NCBI GenBank assembly: GCA_030694005.1
Contig: JAUXZG010000035.1
Location: forward strand, 1 to 38,984
Reading direction: 5' to 3'
Length of the DNA: 38,984 nt
Origin: Desulfobaccales bacterium
GTDB taxonomy: Bacteria > Desulfobacterota > Desulfobaccia > Desulfobaccales > 0-14-0-80-60-11
The position numbers were made by a program, and so were the translations under genes. Shown piece by piece: positions 1-9,188 of the stretch. How positions within the stretch are numbered: the stretch's first letter is position 1; the number at the start of each line of letters is the position of its first letter. Below the pieces are notes generated by a model. That model made no database searches. It was not told the DNA's origin and was given only the letters and a program-made list of their open reading frames with translations.

Positions 1-110
<110 letters not shown>

Positions 111-130
111 ATTGATATCTCCCCACCCCC

Positions 131-1345
131 TCAATACCCCATCAGGCCACAGCAGCGCGAACACACGGGCATCAGCCCGTCTTTGGCCAGGCTGCGCCGA
201 AAATTCCGGTAAGCCGGGGAATTCCACAACTCGGTGATGGTGGCGTCTTTGATGTTGCCCACTACAAAGTCGTGGTAGTCCCGGCAAGGAGACAGGTCGC
301 CGTTACTGTTGATCTCCACCGCCTGGTAAATGGAAATACACTGGTCATAGCCGAACCGGGCCCGGTGGTCGGTATAGTAGGAGCGGAGATTTTCAGCGCC
401 CATGATGGGAGGAATCAGGGTGACGGGAGGGGCGGACCAGGGACGGGACCTCTCCATCAGGCCCCGCAGTTGCCGGTCCAACTCCTCATAATCATCAGGT
501 TTCCAGCCGCCCACCCAGCCCCAGGGGCGGTGGGGCTTAAATCCGAAGCGCCGGTGAAAATCCTCTTCGTGAGCCCGGGCATCCTCCTCATCAATCCACC
601 AGGAAAGGTAAAATACGAACAGGTCCACCCGGTGGCGGAAGGCTTCGTAGAGGTCCACCAGATGCCGCATATTATTCTGGGAAATTACCGTGAGGGAAGC
701 GATCAAGGGCAGGCCTTGCCCGTTACTCTCCCGGGCCTGGCGCACCGCGGTCAAACCGGCCTGAATGTCGGCAAAATTATTCGCCCCCCCCACCCCCGGG
801 CGGAGCTGATTGTGCAAATCGGCAGTGTGACCGTCAATGGAGACCTGCAAAAGGAACATGGGGGCCTTTACCAGGCGGGGGGCGGCCGCAGCAATCCTGG
901 TGCCATTGGTGGCCACCGCGGTAGGCAAACCTAAGGCGGTGGCTCCTTCGATCAATTCCAGGGCCCCCTCGTACAGCATAGGTTCTCCACCCCAGAGGTA
1001 GACATTGGGCCGGTGGCCGTGGCGCACCAGATCGGTGAGCACCTCCAGATAACGGGACAGGGTAACTTCGCTTTTCTTGAGCTCCCGCAAATCCTTGCCG
1101 TGGAGAAACCCCTGGTCCCCCCACTGGCCGCAGGTATGGCAGCGGAGATTACAGAGGTCGGTAATTCTGATGCTTACCTGGCGGACGCGGCCGGCCCGGC
1201 CATTTTCGGCCCGGGGATGGAGCAGGTTAAAAAGCCACTTTTCTCCCTGTAAAGTCGCCAGGTTGGCGGCGATCCAGGGATGCCGGGCCAGGCGCCGAAA
1301 GTTTTTTAACACTACCCCTGGGGCGATTCTGCTTCGTGAAGTCAT
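131..1345 (-). CDS. Radical SAM/SPASM domain protein
   Basis: 404-aa ORF; ITDLCNLRCHTCGQW gives a CxxxCxxC motif; C-terminal Cys-rich SPASM-like region (GDLSPCRDYHDFVVGNI, VCSRCCGLMGY). Confidence 0.85.
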   Translation of the reverse strand: MTSRSRIAPGVVLKNFRRLARHPWIAANLATLQGEKWLFNLLHPRAENGRAGRVRQVSIRITDLCNLRCHTCGQWGDQGFLHGKDLRELKKSEVTLSRYLEVLTDLVRHGHRPNVYLWGGEPMLYEGALELIEGATALGLPTAVATNGTRIAAAAPRLVKAPMFLLQVSIDGHTADLHNQLRPGVGGANNFADIQAGLTAVRQARESNGQGLPLIASLTVISQNNMRHLVDLYEAFRHRVDLFVFYLSWWIDEEDARAHEEDFHRRFGFKPHRPWGWVGGWKPDDYEELDRQLRGLMERSRPWSAPPVTLIPPIMGAENLRSYYTDHRARFGYDQCISIYQAVEINSNGDLSPCRDYHDFVVGNIKDATITELWNSPAYRNFRRSLAKDGLMPVCSRCCGLMGY

Positions 1346-1570
1346 GAACCTGCCGGTTTATCTGTAGTAGTAACCGCATCACGGCTCTAAAGGTTAACGC
1401 GGTTCGAAAATTGACCTATTATAACCCAACTAAACCCGATCCCCAAACCCTTCCAGGCAAGACAATATTCTTGACAAGGTTCCCCTCCCAGGGCACATTC
1501 CTAATCAGCCGGTAAGGACGGCCTAAAAATCCCCTGAAATTCGTTAACTTAAAACTTAAAACTTAAAAAA

Positions 1571-2788
1571 ATGCAAGCCCTGGTATATTACCGTTCCATC
1601 CCGCGCTATTTACTGGCCAAAGCGCTGAACCGCGTCTGGCCCCACCGGTTTTTTCCCCACCTGGCGCCGATGAAGTTGCAAGAAATTACCTTTACCCCCC
1701 CTAACCCCGGTTGGGTCGTGCTGCGCAGCCGCTTGTGCGGTATCTGCGGCTCGGACCTGAATCTTTTGAAGGGAGCGGAATCCCTGTTGCTGGAGCCTTA
1801 CGCCTCCCTGCCAGCGGTGTTGGGGCATGAGGTGGTGGCCGAAGTGGCCCAAGCCCCGCCGGATTCGGAGTGGCACCCGGGGCAGCGGGTAGTGGTGGAG
1901 CCGCTCTTGCCCTGTGAGGTCCGGGGCCTGCCCCCCTGCCGCTTCTGCGCCCAGGGGCAATATAATCTATGTGAAAACTTTACCCGGGGAGGACTGGCGC
2001 CCGGGACTATTTTGGGCTTCAACCGGGACGCCGGCGGCGGCATGGCGGAGTTTTTGGCCGCCCACCCCTCGAGACTGGTGGGCCTGCCTGAGACCGTCTC
2101 CGATGAGGCCGCGGTGCTGACCGACTCGCTGGCCTCGGCATTGCAGCCGGTTCTGGACCACTTTCCCCAGGCCCGGGACACGGTGGTGATTTACGGCGCC
2201 GGCATCATCGGGCAACACCTGGTACGCCTGCTCAGGGTTCTGGGCGCCACCGCCCGTCTGGTGGCGGTGGCCCGCTACCCTTTCCAGAAGGAACTGGCCC
2301 AAGCCGGCGGCGCGGACTTGATTCTCTTAGAGCCAGGTCGGAAGGAACTGGGAAAGGCCGTGGGGGCCCACTGGCTGCCCACCACCCTGGGCGGGGGCAA
2401 CCTAGAAGGGGGCGCAGACCTCTTCTTCGACTGCGTCGGCAGCCGCGCCTCCCTGCAGGAAGCGCTCCTGGCCCTGCGCAGCCAGGGGACTTATGTGCTC
2501 GTGGGCACCGCCGGAGCCCTGGGGATGGTTGACTTCTCCAGCCTGTGGTTTCGGGAATTGAAGCTCACCGGCTCGGCCATGTATGCCCACAGCCGCTTGC
2601 AGGGCCAGCAGGTGCGCACCTATCAACTGGCTGTAGACCTGCTGGCCCGGGGAGACTACCCCTCCCAGGGCCTGCTCTCCCATACCTTCCCCCTTAAGGA
2701 CTACCGCCAGGCCTTTAAAACGGCCTTTAATAAGAAACTCCATCACACCGTCAAAGTGGCCCTGGATATGAGGGAGGTGGGGAAATGA
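1571..2788 (+). CDS. Zinc-dependent alcohol dehydrogenase (MDR family)
   Basis: 405-aa ORF; CGICGSDLNLLKG, LGHEVVAEV, VVIYGAGIIGQ Rossmann motif, structural-zinc-type cysteines. Confidence 0.85.
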   Translation: MQALVYYRSIPRYLLAKALNRVWPHRFFPHLAPMKLQEITFTPPNPGWVVLRSRLCGICGSDLNLLKGAESLLLEPYASLPAVLGHEVVAEVAQAPPDSEWHPGQRVVVEPLLPCEVRGLPPCRFCAQGQYNLCENFTRGGLAPGTILGFNRDAGGGMAEFLAAHPSRLVGLPETVSDEAAVLTDSLASALQPVLDHFPQARDTVVIYGAGIIGQHLVRLLRVLGATARLVAVARYPFQKELAQAGGADLILLEPGRKELGKAVGAHWLPTTLGGGNLEGGADLFFDCVGSRASLQEALLALRSQGTYVLVGTAGALGMVDFSSLWFRELKLTGSAMYAHSRLQGQQVRTYQLAVDLLARGDYPSQGLLSHTFPLKDYRQAFKTAFNKKLHHTVKVALDMREVGK

Positions 2789-2791
2789 GTT

Positions 2792-2834
2792 GTGGGGGGA
2801 GGGCCAGGGAACTAAGTTCCCTGCCCTCCCCCAC
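2792..2834. repeat. G-rich intergenic hairpin, family member 1
   Basis: GTGGGGGGAGGGCCAGGGAACT / AGTTCCCTGCCCTCCCCCAC, near-perfect inverted repeat right after the ADH stop codon. Confidence 0.75.
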
Positions 2835-2867
2835 TGCCATATCCCCAGACAGCTGTTGGGACCGGGT

Positions 2868-3818
2868 ATGAAGTTAGTGATCAGTGTTGATGTGGAGGAA
2901 GAGGGGTTATTTTCCGGGGAATATCCCCGCGTCCCGGCCGGGGTGGCCAATGTCGCTCAGCTTCGTCGTCTCGAGTTTATCCCCCTGGAATTCGGTTTTC
3001 CCTTGACCCTGTTGGTCACCTATCAGGTGGCTCAGGACCCGGCGGCCCGGCAAGTGTTGGCGTACTGGCGAGACCGTTACCGGGCCGAGATCGGCGCCCA
3101 TCTCCACCCTTGGAACACTCCGCCCTTCTTAGACCTGCCCTACCCGGAGCCGGTGAGGTCGGAGAAGCTGCCCCGGCCGCTGTTAAAGGCCAAAATTGCC
3201 AGCCTCGGGGCCGTCCTTAAAAAAAACCTGGGGGTGTCTCCGGTTTCCTTCCGCATGGGCCGGTTCGATGGTAGTGCTAAGGTCTTGGGGCTTTTGCCGG
3301 AGTTCGGCTTTAGGGTGGACAGCAGCATGGTGCCTCTAACCCAGAAAGTGGGCGGCCCAGACTTCTTCCTCATTCCTGCCGACCCTTTCTGTTTTCGGCC
3401 TGGCGGGCCTCAAGGGCCGCCCCTGCTGGAGGCGCCTCTCACCATGGTTCCTGTCTGGGCCGCGGCCGCCGGGCTGGTTTACCGGCTGTCTCAATCCTTG
3501 CCCGGGTCCTGGGGCGGACGGATGCGCGCCGGTTTCCCCTATTGGGGGGCGGCCGGTGTCCAGCCCGCCTGGTATCCGGCGGCCTCCATGCGCGGGGCCG
3601 TGCGCCTGCATCGCCGCCGGGGGGGCAAAGTTCTCACCATTTTTTTCCACTCCTCGGAACTTATGCCCCGCGCTACCCCCCAATTCCCCACGGATGAGGC
3701 CGTAAACCGTTTTACCCAGAAGATCCGCGCCTTTCTTTCCTGGCTGGTTGAGACCGGGCCGGTCCAGGGGGTCACCCTAACGGAGCTTGGGGACGAGTAT
3801 CTTGGGGGAAAGGAATAG
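2868..3818 (+). CDS. Polysaccharide deacetylase-like (WalW-type) protein
   Basis: MKLVISVDVEEEGLFSGEYPRV and GAHLHPWNTPPF; ATG at 2868 preferred over the upstream ORF-track start at 2790, which lies inside the hairpin. Confidence 0.65.
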   Translation: MKLVISVDVEEEGLFSGEYPRVPAGVANVAQLRRLEFIPLEFGFPLTLLVTYQVAQDPAARQVLAYWRDRYRAEIGAHLHPWNTPPFLDLPYPEPVRSEKLPRPLLKAKIASLGAVLKKNLGVSPVSFRMGRFDGSAKVLGLLPEFGFRVDSSMVPLTQKVGGPDFFLIPADPFCFRPGGPQGPPLLEAPLTMVPVWAAAAGLVYRLSQSLPGSWGGRMRAGFPYWGAAGVQPAWYPAASMRGAVRLHRRRGGKVLTIFFHSSELMPRATPQFPTDEAVNRFTQKIRAFLSWLVETGPVQGVTLTELGDEYLGGKE

Positions 3819-4056
3819 AGATGTAATAGTCGAGGGTTGACCTGACAACCTTTCGATCCCGATTCGATATGATCTGACCCTTCGTTGGATTCACCTTCGT
3901 CTTAAACATCAAGCAACAGTTGGCAGAACCTAAAAGAGAATCTTTAGATATCGGTATGATATCGCAACATATGAATATGTGTCGATAATAGCAAGTTATT
4001 CACAGTTAAATGGCGGATGATTTTCCACCGCGAGTTACGCGCCGGACCGCATTACC

Positions 4057-5841
4057 TCACGCGGAGGCAACTTTCCGGAGGCGGATAGCAGCCGGGGTTA
4101 CCTCCACCTGTTCATCGTCATTGATAAACTCCATGGCCTGCTCCAGGCTGAATTGTCTGGGGGGCACGAGACGCAAGGCCTCATCGGACCCTGCGGCCCG
4201 GATATTGGTCAGTTTTTTCTCCTTGGTAATGTTCACCACCATATCTTCGGCCCGGGTGTTTTCGCCGACAATCATGCCCCGATAGACCGGGTCTCCCGGT
4301 TTCACGAAGATAGTCCCCCGGGGCTGCAGGTGGAAAATGGCATAGCCCACCGCCTTGCCGGGCCGGTCGGCAACCAGGGCCCCGTTGGGCCGGCCGCTGA
4401 TCTCACCCGCATAGGGGGTAAATCCCACCAGGATGGTGTTCAAGAGCCCGGTGCCCCGGGTATCGTTCAAAAACTGGCCGCGCCAGCCGATGAGGCCCCG
4501 GGAAGGGATTTCAAACTCCAGGCGCACCCGGCCGTAGCCGTGATTGACCATCTTGACCATCCGGCCCCGGCGGGCGCTCAGCTTTTCGGTAACAATGCCG
4601 ATGAACTCCTCGGGAATATCCACTACCGCCAGTTCCAGAGGTTCGGAGAGCACCCCGTCCCGCTCCCGGGTAATGACCCGGGGTTTGGACAGGGATAGCT
4701 CAAAACCTTCCCGGCGCATCATTTCGATGAGCACGGCCAGCTGTAGTTCGCCCCGGGCGCTCACCCGGAAGGCTTCCTGCTTTTCCGCCTGGCCCACCCT
4801 GATGCTCACATTGTAAAGGACTTCCTTGTCCAGGCGCTCTTTGATGTGCCGGGAAGTCAGGAGCTTCCCGTCCCGGCCCGATAGGGGTGAGGTATTGACC
4901 GAAAAGACCATGGAGATGGTGGGCTCTTCCACCACGATGCCGGGCAGGGGCCGGGGGTCTTCAGGGTCGCCCAGGGTATCGCCGATGAAGGCCTGGGGCA
5001 CGCCGGCCACCGCGGCCAGGTCCCCGGCCTCGATCACCTCCCGCTCCAGGCGCTCCAGACCCTCAAAGCTGTAGAGGAGGCTGAGATGGGCGTTGCCGGC
5101 CATCTCCCCCTGCTTCAGGAGCGCCACCTCCCGGCCCCGCCGCAAGGCCCCGCTGACTATCTTGCCTACGGCAATCAAACCCACATAGTCGCTGTAATCC
5201 AGGCTGGTGACCAGAAACTGCAGCGGCGCGGCCGGATCATAGGTTGGCGCCGGGATGGCCGAGAGAATAGTTTCAAACAGCGGCACCAGGTCCCGGCCCT
5301 CGCCGGCGGGGTCCGTCAGGGCGATGCCGGCCTTGGCGTTGGTGTACAGCACCGGGAAATCCAGCTGCTCCTCGGTGGCGTCCAGATCGATGAACAGGTC
5401 GTAGATTTCGTCCAGAACCTCCTTGACACGCCGGTCCTGGCGGTCGATCTTGTTGATCACCACGATGGCGGGGAGCCCCTTCTCCAGGGCCTTGCCCAGG
5501 ACGAACCGGGTTTGGGGGAGCGGCCCTTCGGTAGCGTCCACCAGGAGCATGACCCCGTCCACCATGTTCAGGGTGCGTTCCACCTCGCCGCCGAAATCGG
5601 CGTGGCCCGGGGTGTCCACGATGTTGATCTTCACCCCTTTATAGGTGATGGCCATGTTTTTGGCCATGATGGTGATGCCTTTTTCCCGCTCCAGGTCCAT
5701 ACTGTCCATGACCCGTTCGGCCACCTGCTCATTTTCCCGAAAGATGCCGCTCTGCCAGAGCATGGCATCCGCCAGGGTGGTCTTGCCGTGGTCCACGTGG
5801 GCGATAATGGCTAAATTTCGTAAATCTTTCCGAACGCGCAT
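4057..5841 (-). CDS. typA: Ribosome-associated GTPase TypA/BipA
   Basis: 594 aa; [44 protein letters not shown]; full-length architecture. Confidence 0.97.
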   Translation of the reverse strand: MRVRKDLRNLAIIAHVDHGKTTLADAMLWQSGIFRENEQVAERVMDSMDLEREKGITIMAKNMAITYKGVKINIVDTPGHADFGGEVERTLNMVDGVMLLVDATEGPLPQTRFVLGKALEKGLPAIVVINKIDRQDRRVKEVLDEIYDLFIDLDATEEQLDFPVLYTNAKAGIALTDPAGEGRDLVPLFETILSAIPAPTYDPAAPLQFLVTSLDYSDYVGLIAVGKIVSGALRRGREVALLKQGEMAGNAHLSLLYSFEGLERLEREVIEAGDLAAVAGVPQAFIGDTLGDPEDPRPLPGIVVEEPTISMVFSVNTSPLSGRDGKLLTSRHIKERLDKEVLYNVSIRVGQAEKQEAFRVSARGELQLAVLIEMMRREGFELSLSKPRVITRERDGVLSEPLELAVVDIPEEFIGIVTEKLSARRGRMVKMVNHGYGRVRLEFEIPSRGLIGWRGQFLNDTRGTGLLNTILVGFTPYAGEISGRPNGALVADRPGKAVGYAIFHLQPRGTIFVKPGDPVYRGMIVGENTRAEDMVVNITKEKKLTNIRAAGSDEALRLVPPRQFSLEQAMEFINDDEQVEVTPAAIRLRKVASA

Positions 5842-5872
5842 AATGTCTCAGGGAAAAGTGAATTGAGGGGAG

Positions 5873-5947
5873 GGCCGGGGGACTTTTTTGTAAGGGGGCT
5901 CCCCCGCCCTCCCCTCAAACTCCCCTCCCAACCCCCTCTGGGAGGTG
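5873..5947. repeat. G-rich intergenic hairpin, family member 2
   Basis: TTGAGGGGAGGGCCGGGGGA...CTCCCCCGCCCTCCCCTCAA, then CCTCCC-loop-GGGAGG. Confidence 0.75.
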
Positions 5948-6283
5948 GTGAGCAGGCGCAGGAACTGGCTGCTGCCGGAAACCACGGCCAGCACGAGTTG
6001 CACGGCAAAGAGGACATCGGCGGTCAGCTTTTTCGTTAAATGCATGGCTACAATCTATCAGGCTGAGCTCCCATTTCCCACTTAAGGGTTGGCCAATCCG
6101 CCGCGTTGACCGGAGAAACTTCATTACCGACCTCATAACCTCATATATGGAATCGGAGCCAAGGCAGTGGAAGATGCCCGGAGGGTTTAAGAAAATGGAT
6201 AAAAAGGCAAAATCCAGGTAGACTAGAAGTAGATTATCCAAATAAGAAGGAAAAACATACTAAAAACCAATAATGTTAAGTAA

Positions 6284-6340
6284 CTGCTATGACTAGAAAC
6301 TTATCAAACGGCCAAAAATTTCACCTAGCTGGATCATATC
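6284..6340. repeat. Dispersed 57-bp repeat A, copy 1
   Basis: CTGCTATGACTAGAAACTTATCAAACGG...GGATCATATC; 49/57 identical to 13835-13891 by eye. Confidence 0.8.
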
Positions 6341-6380
6341 TTCATTTGTAGTTTTATAAGAAGGTAGAATTATAAGCTTC

Positions 6381-7733
6381 TTATCCCCGACCGACTATAG
6401 CTCGGGCTGCGATTATGCCGCTGGCTGAGGCCTGGATCAGGCCCCGGGTCATGCCGGCGCCATCCCCGATTATGAACAGATTGGGGATCGGGGTCTCCAG
6501 TTCCGGGCTCAGTTTCAGGCGGTGGGAGTAAAACTTCACTTCCACCCCGTAGAGCAAGGTGTGGCGGTTGTTGATTCCTGGAGCCAGGGCATCCAGGGCC
6601 TCTAACATTTCCAGAATGTCTTTAAGGTAACGGTAGGGGAGGACGAAGCTAAGATCCCCGGGGGTGGCACTCTTGAGCGTGGGCCGGGTGAGGCAACGTT
6701 CCAGGCGGGCGGGGGTAGTGCGGCGGCCCACCTGGAGGTCACCCAGTCGCTGTACCAAGGCTCCCTGGCCCAAAAGATTGGCCAGGCGGGCGATATATTG
6801 GCCGTAACTGATGGGATCATCAAAGGGCTCGGTGAAAGTGGAACTCACCAGAATGGCGAAATTGCTGTTTTCCGTTTTCCGGGAAGTATAGCTGTGGCCA
6901 TTGACGGTAACCAGGCCGTCCAGATCTTCTAAAACGACCTCACCGTAAGGATTCATGCAAAAGGTGCGTACCTTGTCGTCGAAGGTACGGGAGTAATAAA
7001 TCAATTTGGCTTCGTAGGCTGCCTCGGTAAGGGGCAAAAGAACCGGGGCTGGGACCTCCACGCGCACCCCGATATCCACTGGGCTTGGAACAGAGGGAAT
7101 AGCGAGGCGACGGGCTTCTTCTCGGATCCAGGCGGCCCCAGACCGTCCAGGAGCGACTATCACATAGCGGGCCCCCACCACCTCCTCGTTATCTAAGGCC
7201 ACCCCAGTCACTGCCCCATCCCCCGCCATAATCTGATGGGCCCGGCATTGGGTACGGATCTCCAAGCGGCCGGCCAAACGCTCTCTCAGGCGGCTAAGGA
7301 TTTTTTGGCAATTTTCCGTGCCGATGTGGCGCAAACGGGTGGGAATGAAGATCATACCCGCATGGCGGGCCCTGGTTTTGAGAAGTTCCTGAGTATCCTG
7401 ATCGCCGCCATAGAGTTCTGCCGGTGCTCCCAGCGATTGATAAATGCTGTCCACCTCCTGGATCAGGACAGTTAACTTATCCAGGGGCAGAAGGTCACTT
7501 AAGAAACCTCCCACCTCGGGGGAGAGGATGAGTTTGCCGTCACTAAAGGCTCCTGCCCCACCCCAGCCGCACAGAAGACCGCCCGGCGTGTCCCGATGAC
7601 GCTCCCCGAGGTCTGGCCCCTGTTCCACTAGCAGGACGTCCCCCACATTTGATTCTGCCAGGTTTAACGCGGCAAATAGCCCCGCCGGCCCGGCTCCAAT
7701 TATGACAACCTCATATGAGCTTTTCCTGTCCAT
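6381..7733 (-). CDS. FAD-dependent oxidoreductase/dehydrogenase
   Basis: 450 aa; YEVVIIGAGPAGLFAALNLAE, C-terminal NLFIIGDGAGMTRGLIQASASGIIAARAI. Confidence 0.85.
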   Translation of the reverse strand: MDRKSSYEVVIIGAGPAGLFAALNLAESNVGDVLLVEQGPDLGERHRDTPGGLLCGWGGAGAFSDGKLILSPEVGGFLSDLLPLDKLTVLIQEVDSIYQSLGAPAELYGGDQDTQELLKTRARHAGMIFIPTRLRHIGTENCQKILSRLRERLAGRLEIRTQCRAHQIMAGDGAVTGVALDNEEVVGARYVIVAPGRSGAAWIREEARRLAIPSVPSPVDIGVRVEVPAPVLLPLTEAAYEAKLIYYSRTFDDKVRTFCMNPYGEVVLEDLDGLVTVNGHSYTSRKTENSNFAILVSSTFTEPFDDPISYGQYIARLANLLGQGALVQRLGDLQVGRRTTPARLERCLTRPTLKSATPGDLSFVLPYRYLKDILEMLEALDALAPGINNRHTLLYGVEVKFYSHRLKLSPELETPIPNLFIIGDGAGMTRGLIQASASGIIAARAIVGRG

Positions 7734-7980
7734 CTTTAGTCCATGTCTAAGCTAAACATGTTCGTTGTTAAGTCCTGAGTCTTGACCTTATCTTATAACA
7801 TCCTTTGACCAACTGGGGATGTTCATGCAGATATCTCTTTTCCCCTATGCTGTCAAGATGAGAGAAAGTTCATGTCCTGGACAGTCAAAAATATAACGTT
7901 TGCCCTGACCGATATCTGGGGATAATGTCATATCCCTGCTTATTGAAATTTCCCCACCAAATGCAGCCCTTTTCAGTATG

Positions 7981-8041
7981 CAAATCATATCTTCAATTCG
8001 CTGGAATTTCTGAGAAGTTTCGGTTTTAGCAAGGTATATTG
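7981..8041. repeat. Dispersed repeat B, copy 1
   Basis: GAATTTCTGAGAAGTTTCGGTTTTAGCAAGGTATATTG, matching 14001-14059. Confidence 0.65.
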
Positions 8042-8200
8042 CATTCGCTATTGCGCTTAGCGGCGTTAGCTTGAGCCGCTGATTAGCTATTCCCCCTGTC
8101 AATAATAGATCTTGCCACAAGGTCTCTTCGAAGCTTTCATGTGTATTCTCCTTCTTCAAACGGTTTCGGTCTGTTGGACACCAGCGTGCGATTCAAGGCA

Positions 8201-8253
8201 GCTAAATACCTGAGCTCAGCCGCAGCGCCCTCGGCTGCAGCGATCTGTTAGGC
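8201..8253 (-). other. attC-like (integron recombination) site, apparently degenerate
   Basis: Minus strand GCCTAAC-AGATCG-CTGCAGCCG-AGGGCGCTG-CGGCTGAG-CTCAGGT-ATTTAGC; box spacing and extrahelical base match the canonical attC layout, but the last 7-mer departs from GTTRRRY. Confidence 0.55.
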
Positions 8254-8292
8254 TGGCCTCCCTTGCACTAATGGCCGAAGTCAATCTGATAA

Positions 8293-8766
8293 CTAGGCAA
8301 CGCGCAGTTGCGCCAGCGATGCACGAGTGCTACCACCGCTTATGTCCGGCACAATCTTCAATTCGAGCGCCGTTACACCGTCGAGATCGATGTCGTAGTC
8401 TTCGACCTCACGTGCCGCCCCCGGCGGACTGAAGTTATACTGCTGGCGCGAAATCTCTCGGTAAGACTGACCGCCGTCTGCTGACCACCGTAAAACGAAC
8501 TCTTGCGTGCGCTCCTGCTCACCTTCATGGAACACTAGGTGGATTCGCCTGAGTCTCAGCGGCTCATCAAACAGGAGGCGGATCGTCTGCTCCCCAGGCT
8601 GCGCGGCCCGCCAACCCGAGCCCATACCCGGAATCAGTGCCGATTCAATCGAGTAGTCGACATCTTCGGACGTGATTTCGACCTGTGCCAAGCGTTCAAG
8701 GTCTACCCAGCCGTGCTCGGCGGCTGAGACCTCACGAGGGCCATGACCGATAATGCGCTTGCGCAT
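8293..8766 (-). CDS. Small protein with a possible galactose-binding-like/XRCC1-N-like beta-sandwich fold
   Basis: MRKRIIGHGPREVSAAEHGWVDLERLAQVEITSEDVDYSIESAL...TIRLLFDEPLRLRRIHLVFHE; GAGGT Shine-Dalgarno before ATG at 8766. Confidence 0.65.
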   Translation of the reverse strand: MRKRIIGHGPREVSAAEHGWVDLERLAQVEITSEDVDYSIESALIPGMGSGWRAAQPGEQTIRLLFDEPLRLRRIHLVFHEGEQERTQEFVLRWSADGGQSYREISRQQYNFSPPGAAREVEDYDIDLDGVTALELKIVPDISGGSTRASLAQLRVA

Positions 8767-8860
8767 AGTGTACCTCCTCATTCCTCACTCAACATAACAA
8801 TTTAACATTATATATTGAGTAGATAATACTTTTTTCGCCCAACTCACCTAGATGAACGAA

Positions 8861-9106
8861 TTATAGGATGTGGGGCCAAACTGCCGCCACTACTATGTGG
8901 TTATCGATGTGGTCGAAAAACGATTCTTTGCTAAAACCTTCGAGAAACAATTTTTCTTCTATTTTTTTCAGTCGGCCCGGCGCTGCTTCTATTTTTTCCA
9001 TCACTTCCGAGAGTTCCATTAGTTTAGCGCTTAATTCTTTTAGTTTGGCTTTGGCTTCCAGAAGTTCCTCTTTTGCTTGTGCTATTTCCTTTTTGGCTTC
9101 CTCCAT
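8861..9106 (-). CDS. Small coiled-coil protein
   Basis: MEEAKKEIAQAKEELLEAKAKLKELSAKLMELSEVMEKIEAAPGRLKKIEEK; AGGAGAGG upstream. Confidence 0.6.
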   Translation of the reverse strand: MEEAKKEIAQAKEELLEAKAKLKELSAKLMELSEVMEKIEAAPGRLKKIEEKLFLEGFSKESFFDHIDNHIVVAAVWPHIL

Positions 9107-9188
9107 CTCACCTCTCCTTTGATCCGGCGCCTCAATGGGCCCATCCAAAAACCCGATTGCCTGGCCGGTCAGTTCGCCTATCAGAATT

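Noticed and set aside
272-934. Long antisense ORFs opposite strong genes (also 4153-4698, 5086-5814, 10110-10646, 22106-22696 and others)
   Set aside because: Typical shadow ORFs of GC-rich coding DNA; the opposite frames encode recognised proteins.
5848-6045. 65-aa ORF upstream of typA
   Set aside because: Its C-terminal half is translation through the G-rich hairpin repeat. The first ~37 residues could be a real small protein, but there is not enough support.
7845-8159. 104-aa ORF on the minus strand
   Set aside because: It overlaps repeat B, its TTG start lacks a good Shine-Dalgarno, and the SD-like AAGGAG nearby serves an ATG in another frame that stops after 13 codons. Treated as decayed sequence, not a gene.
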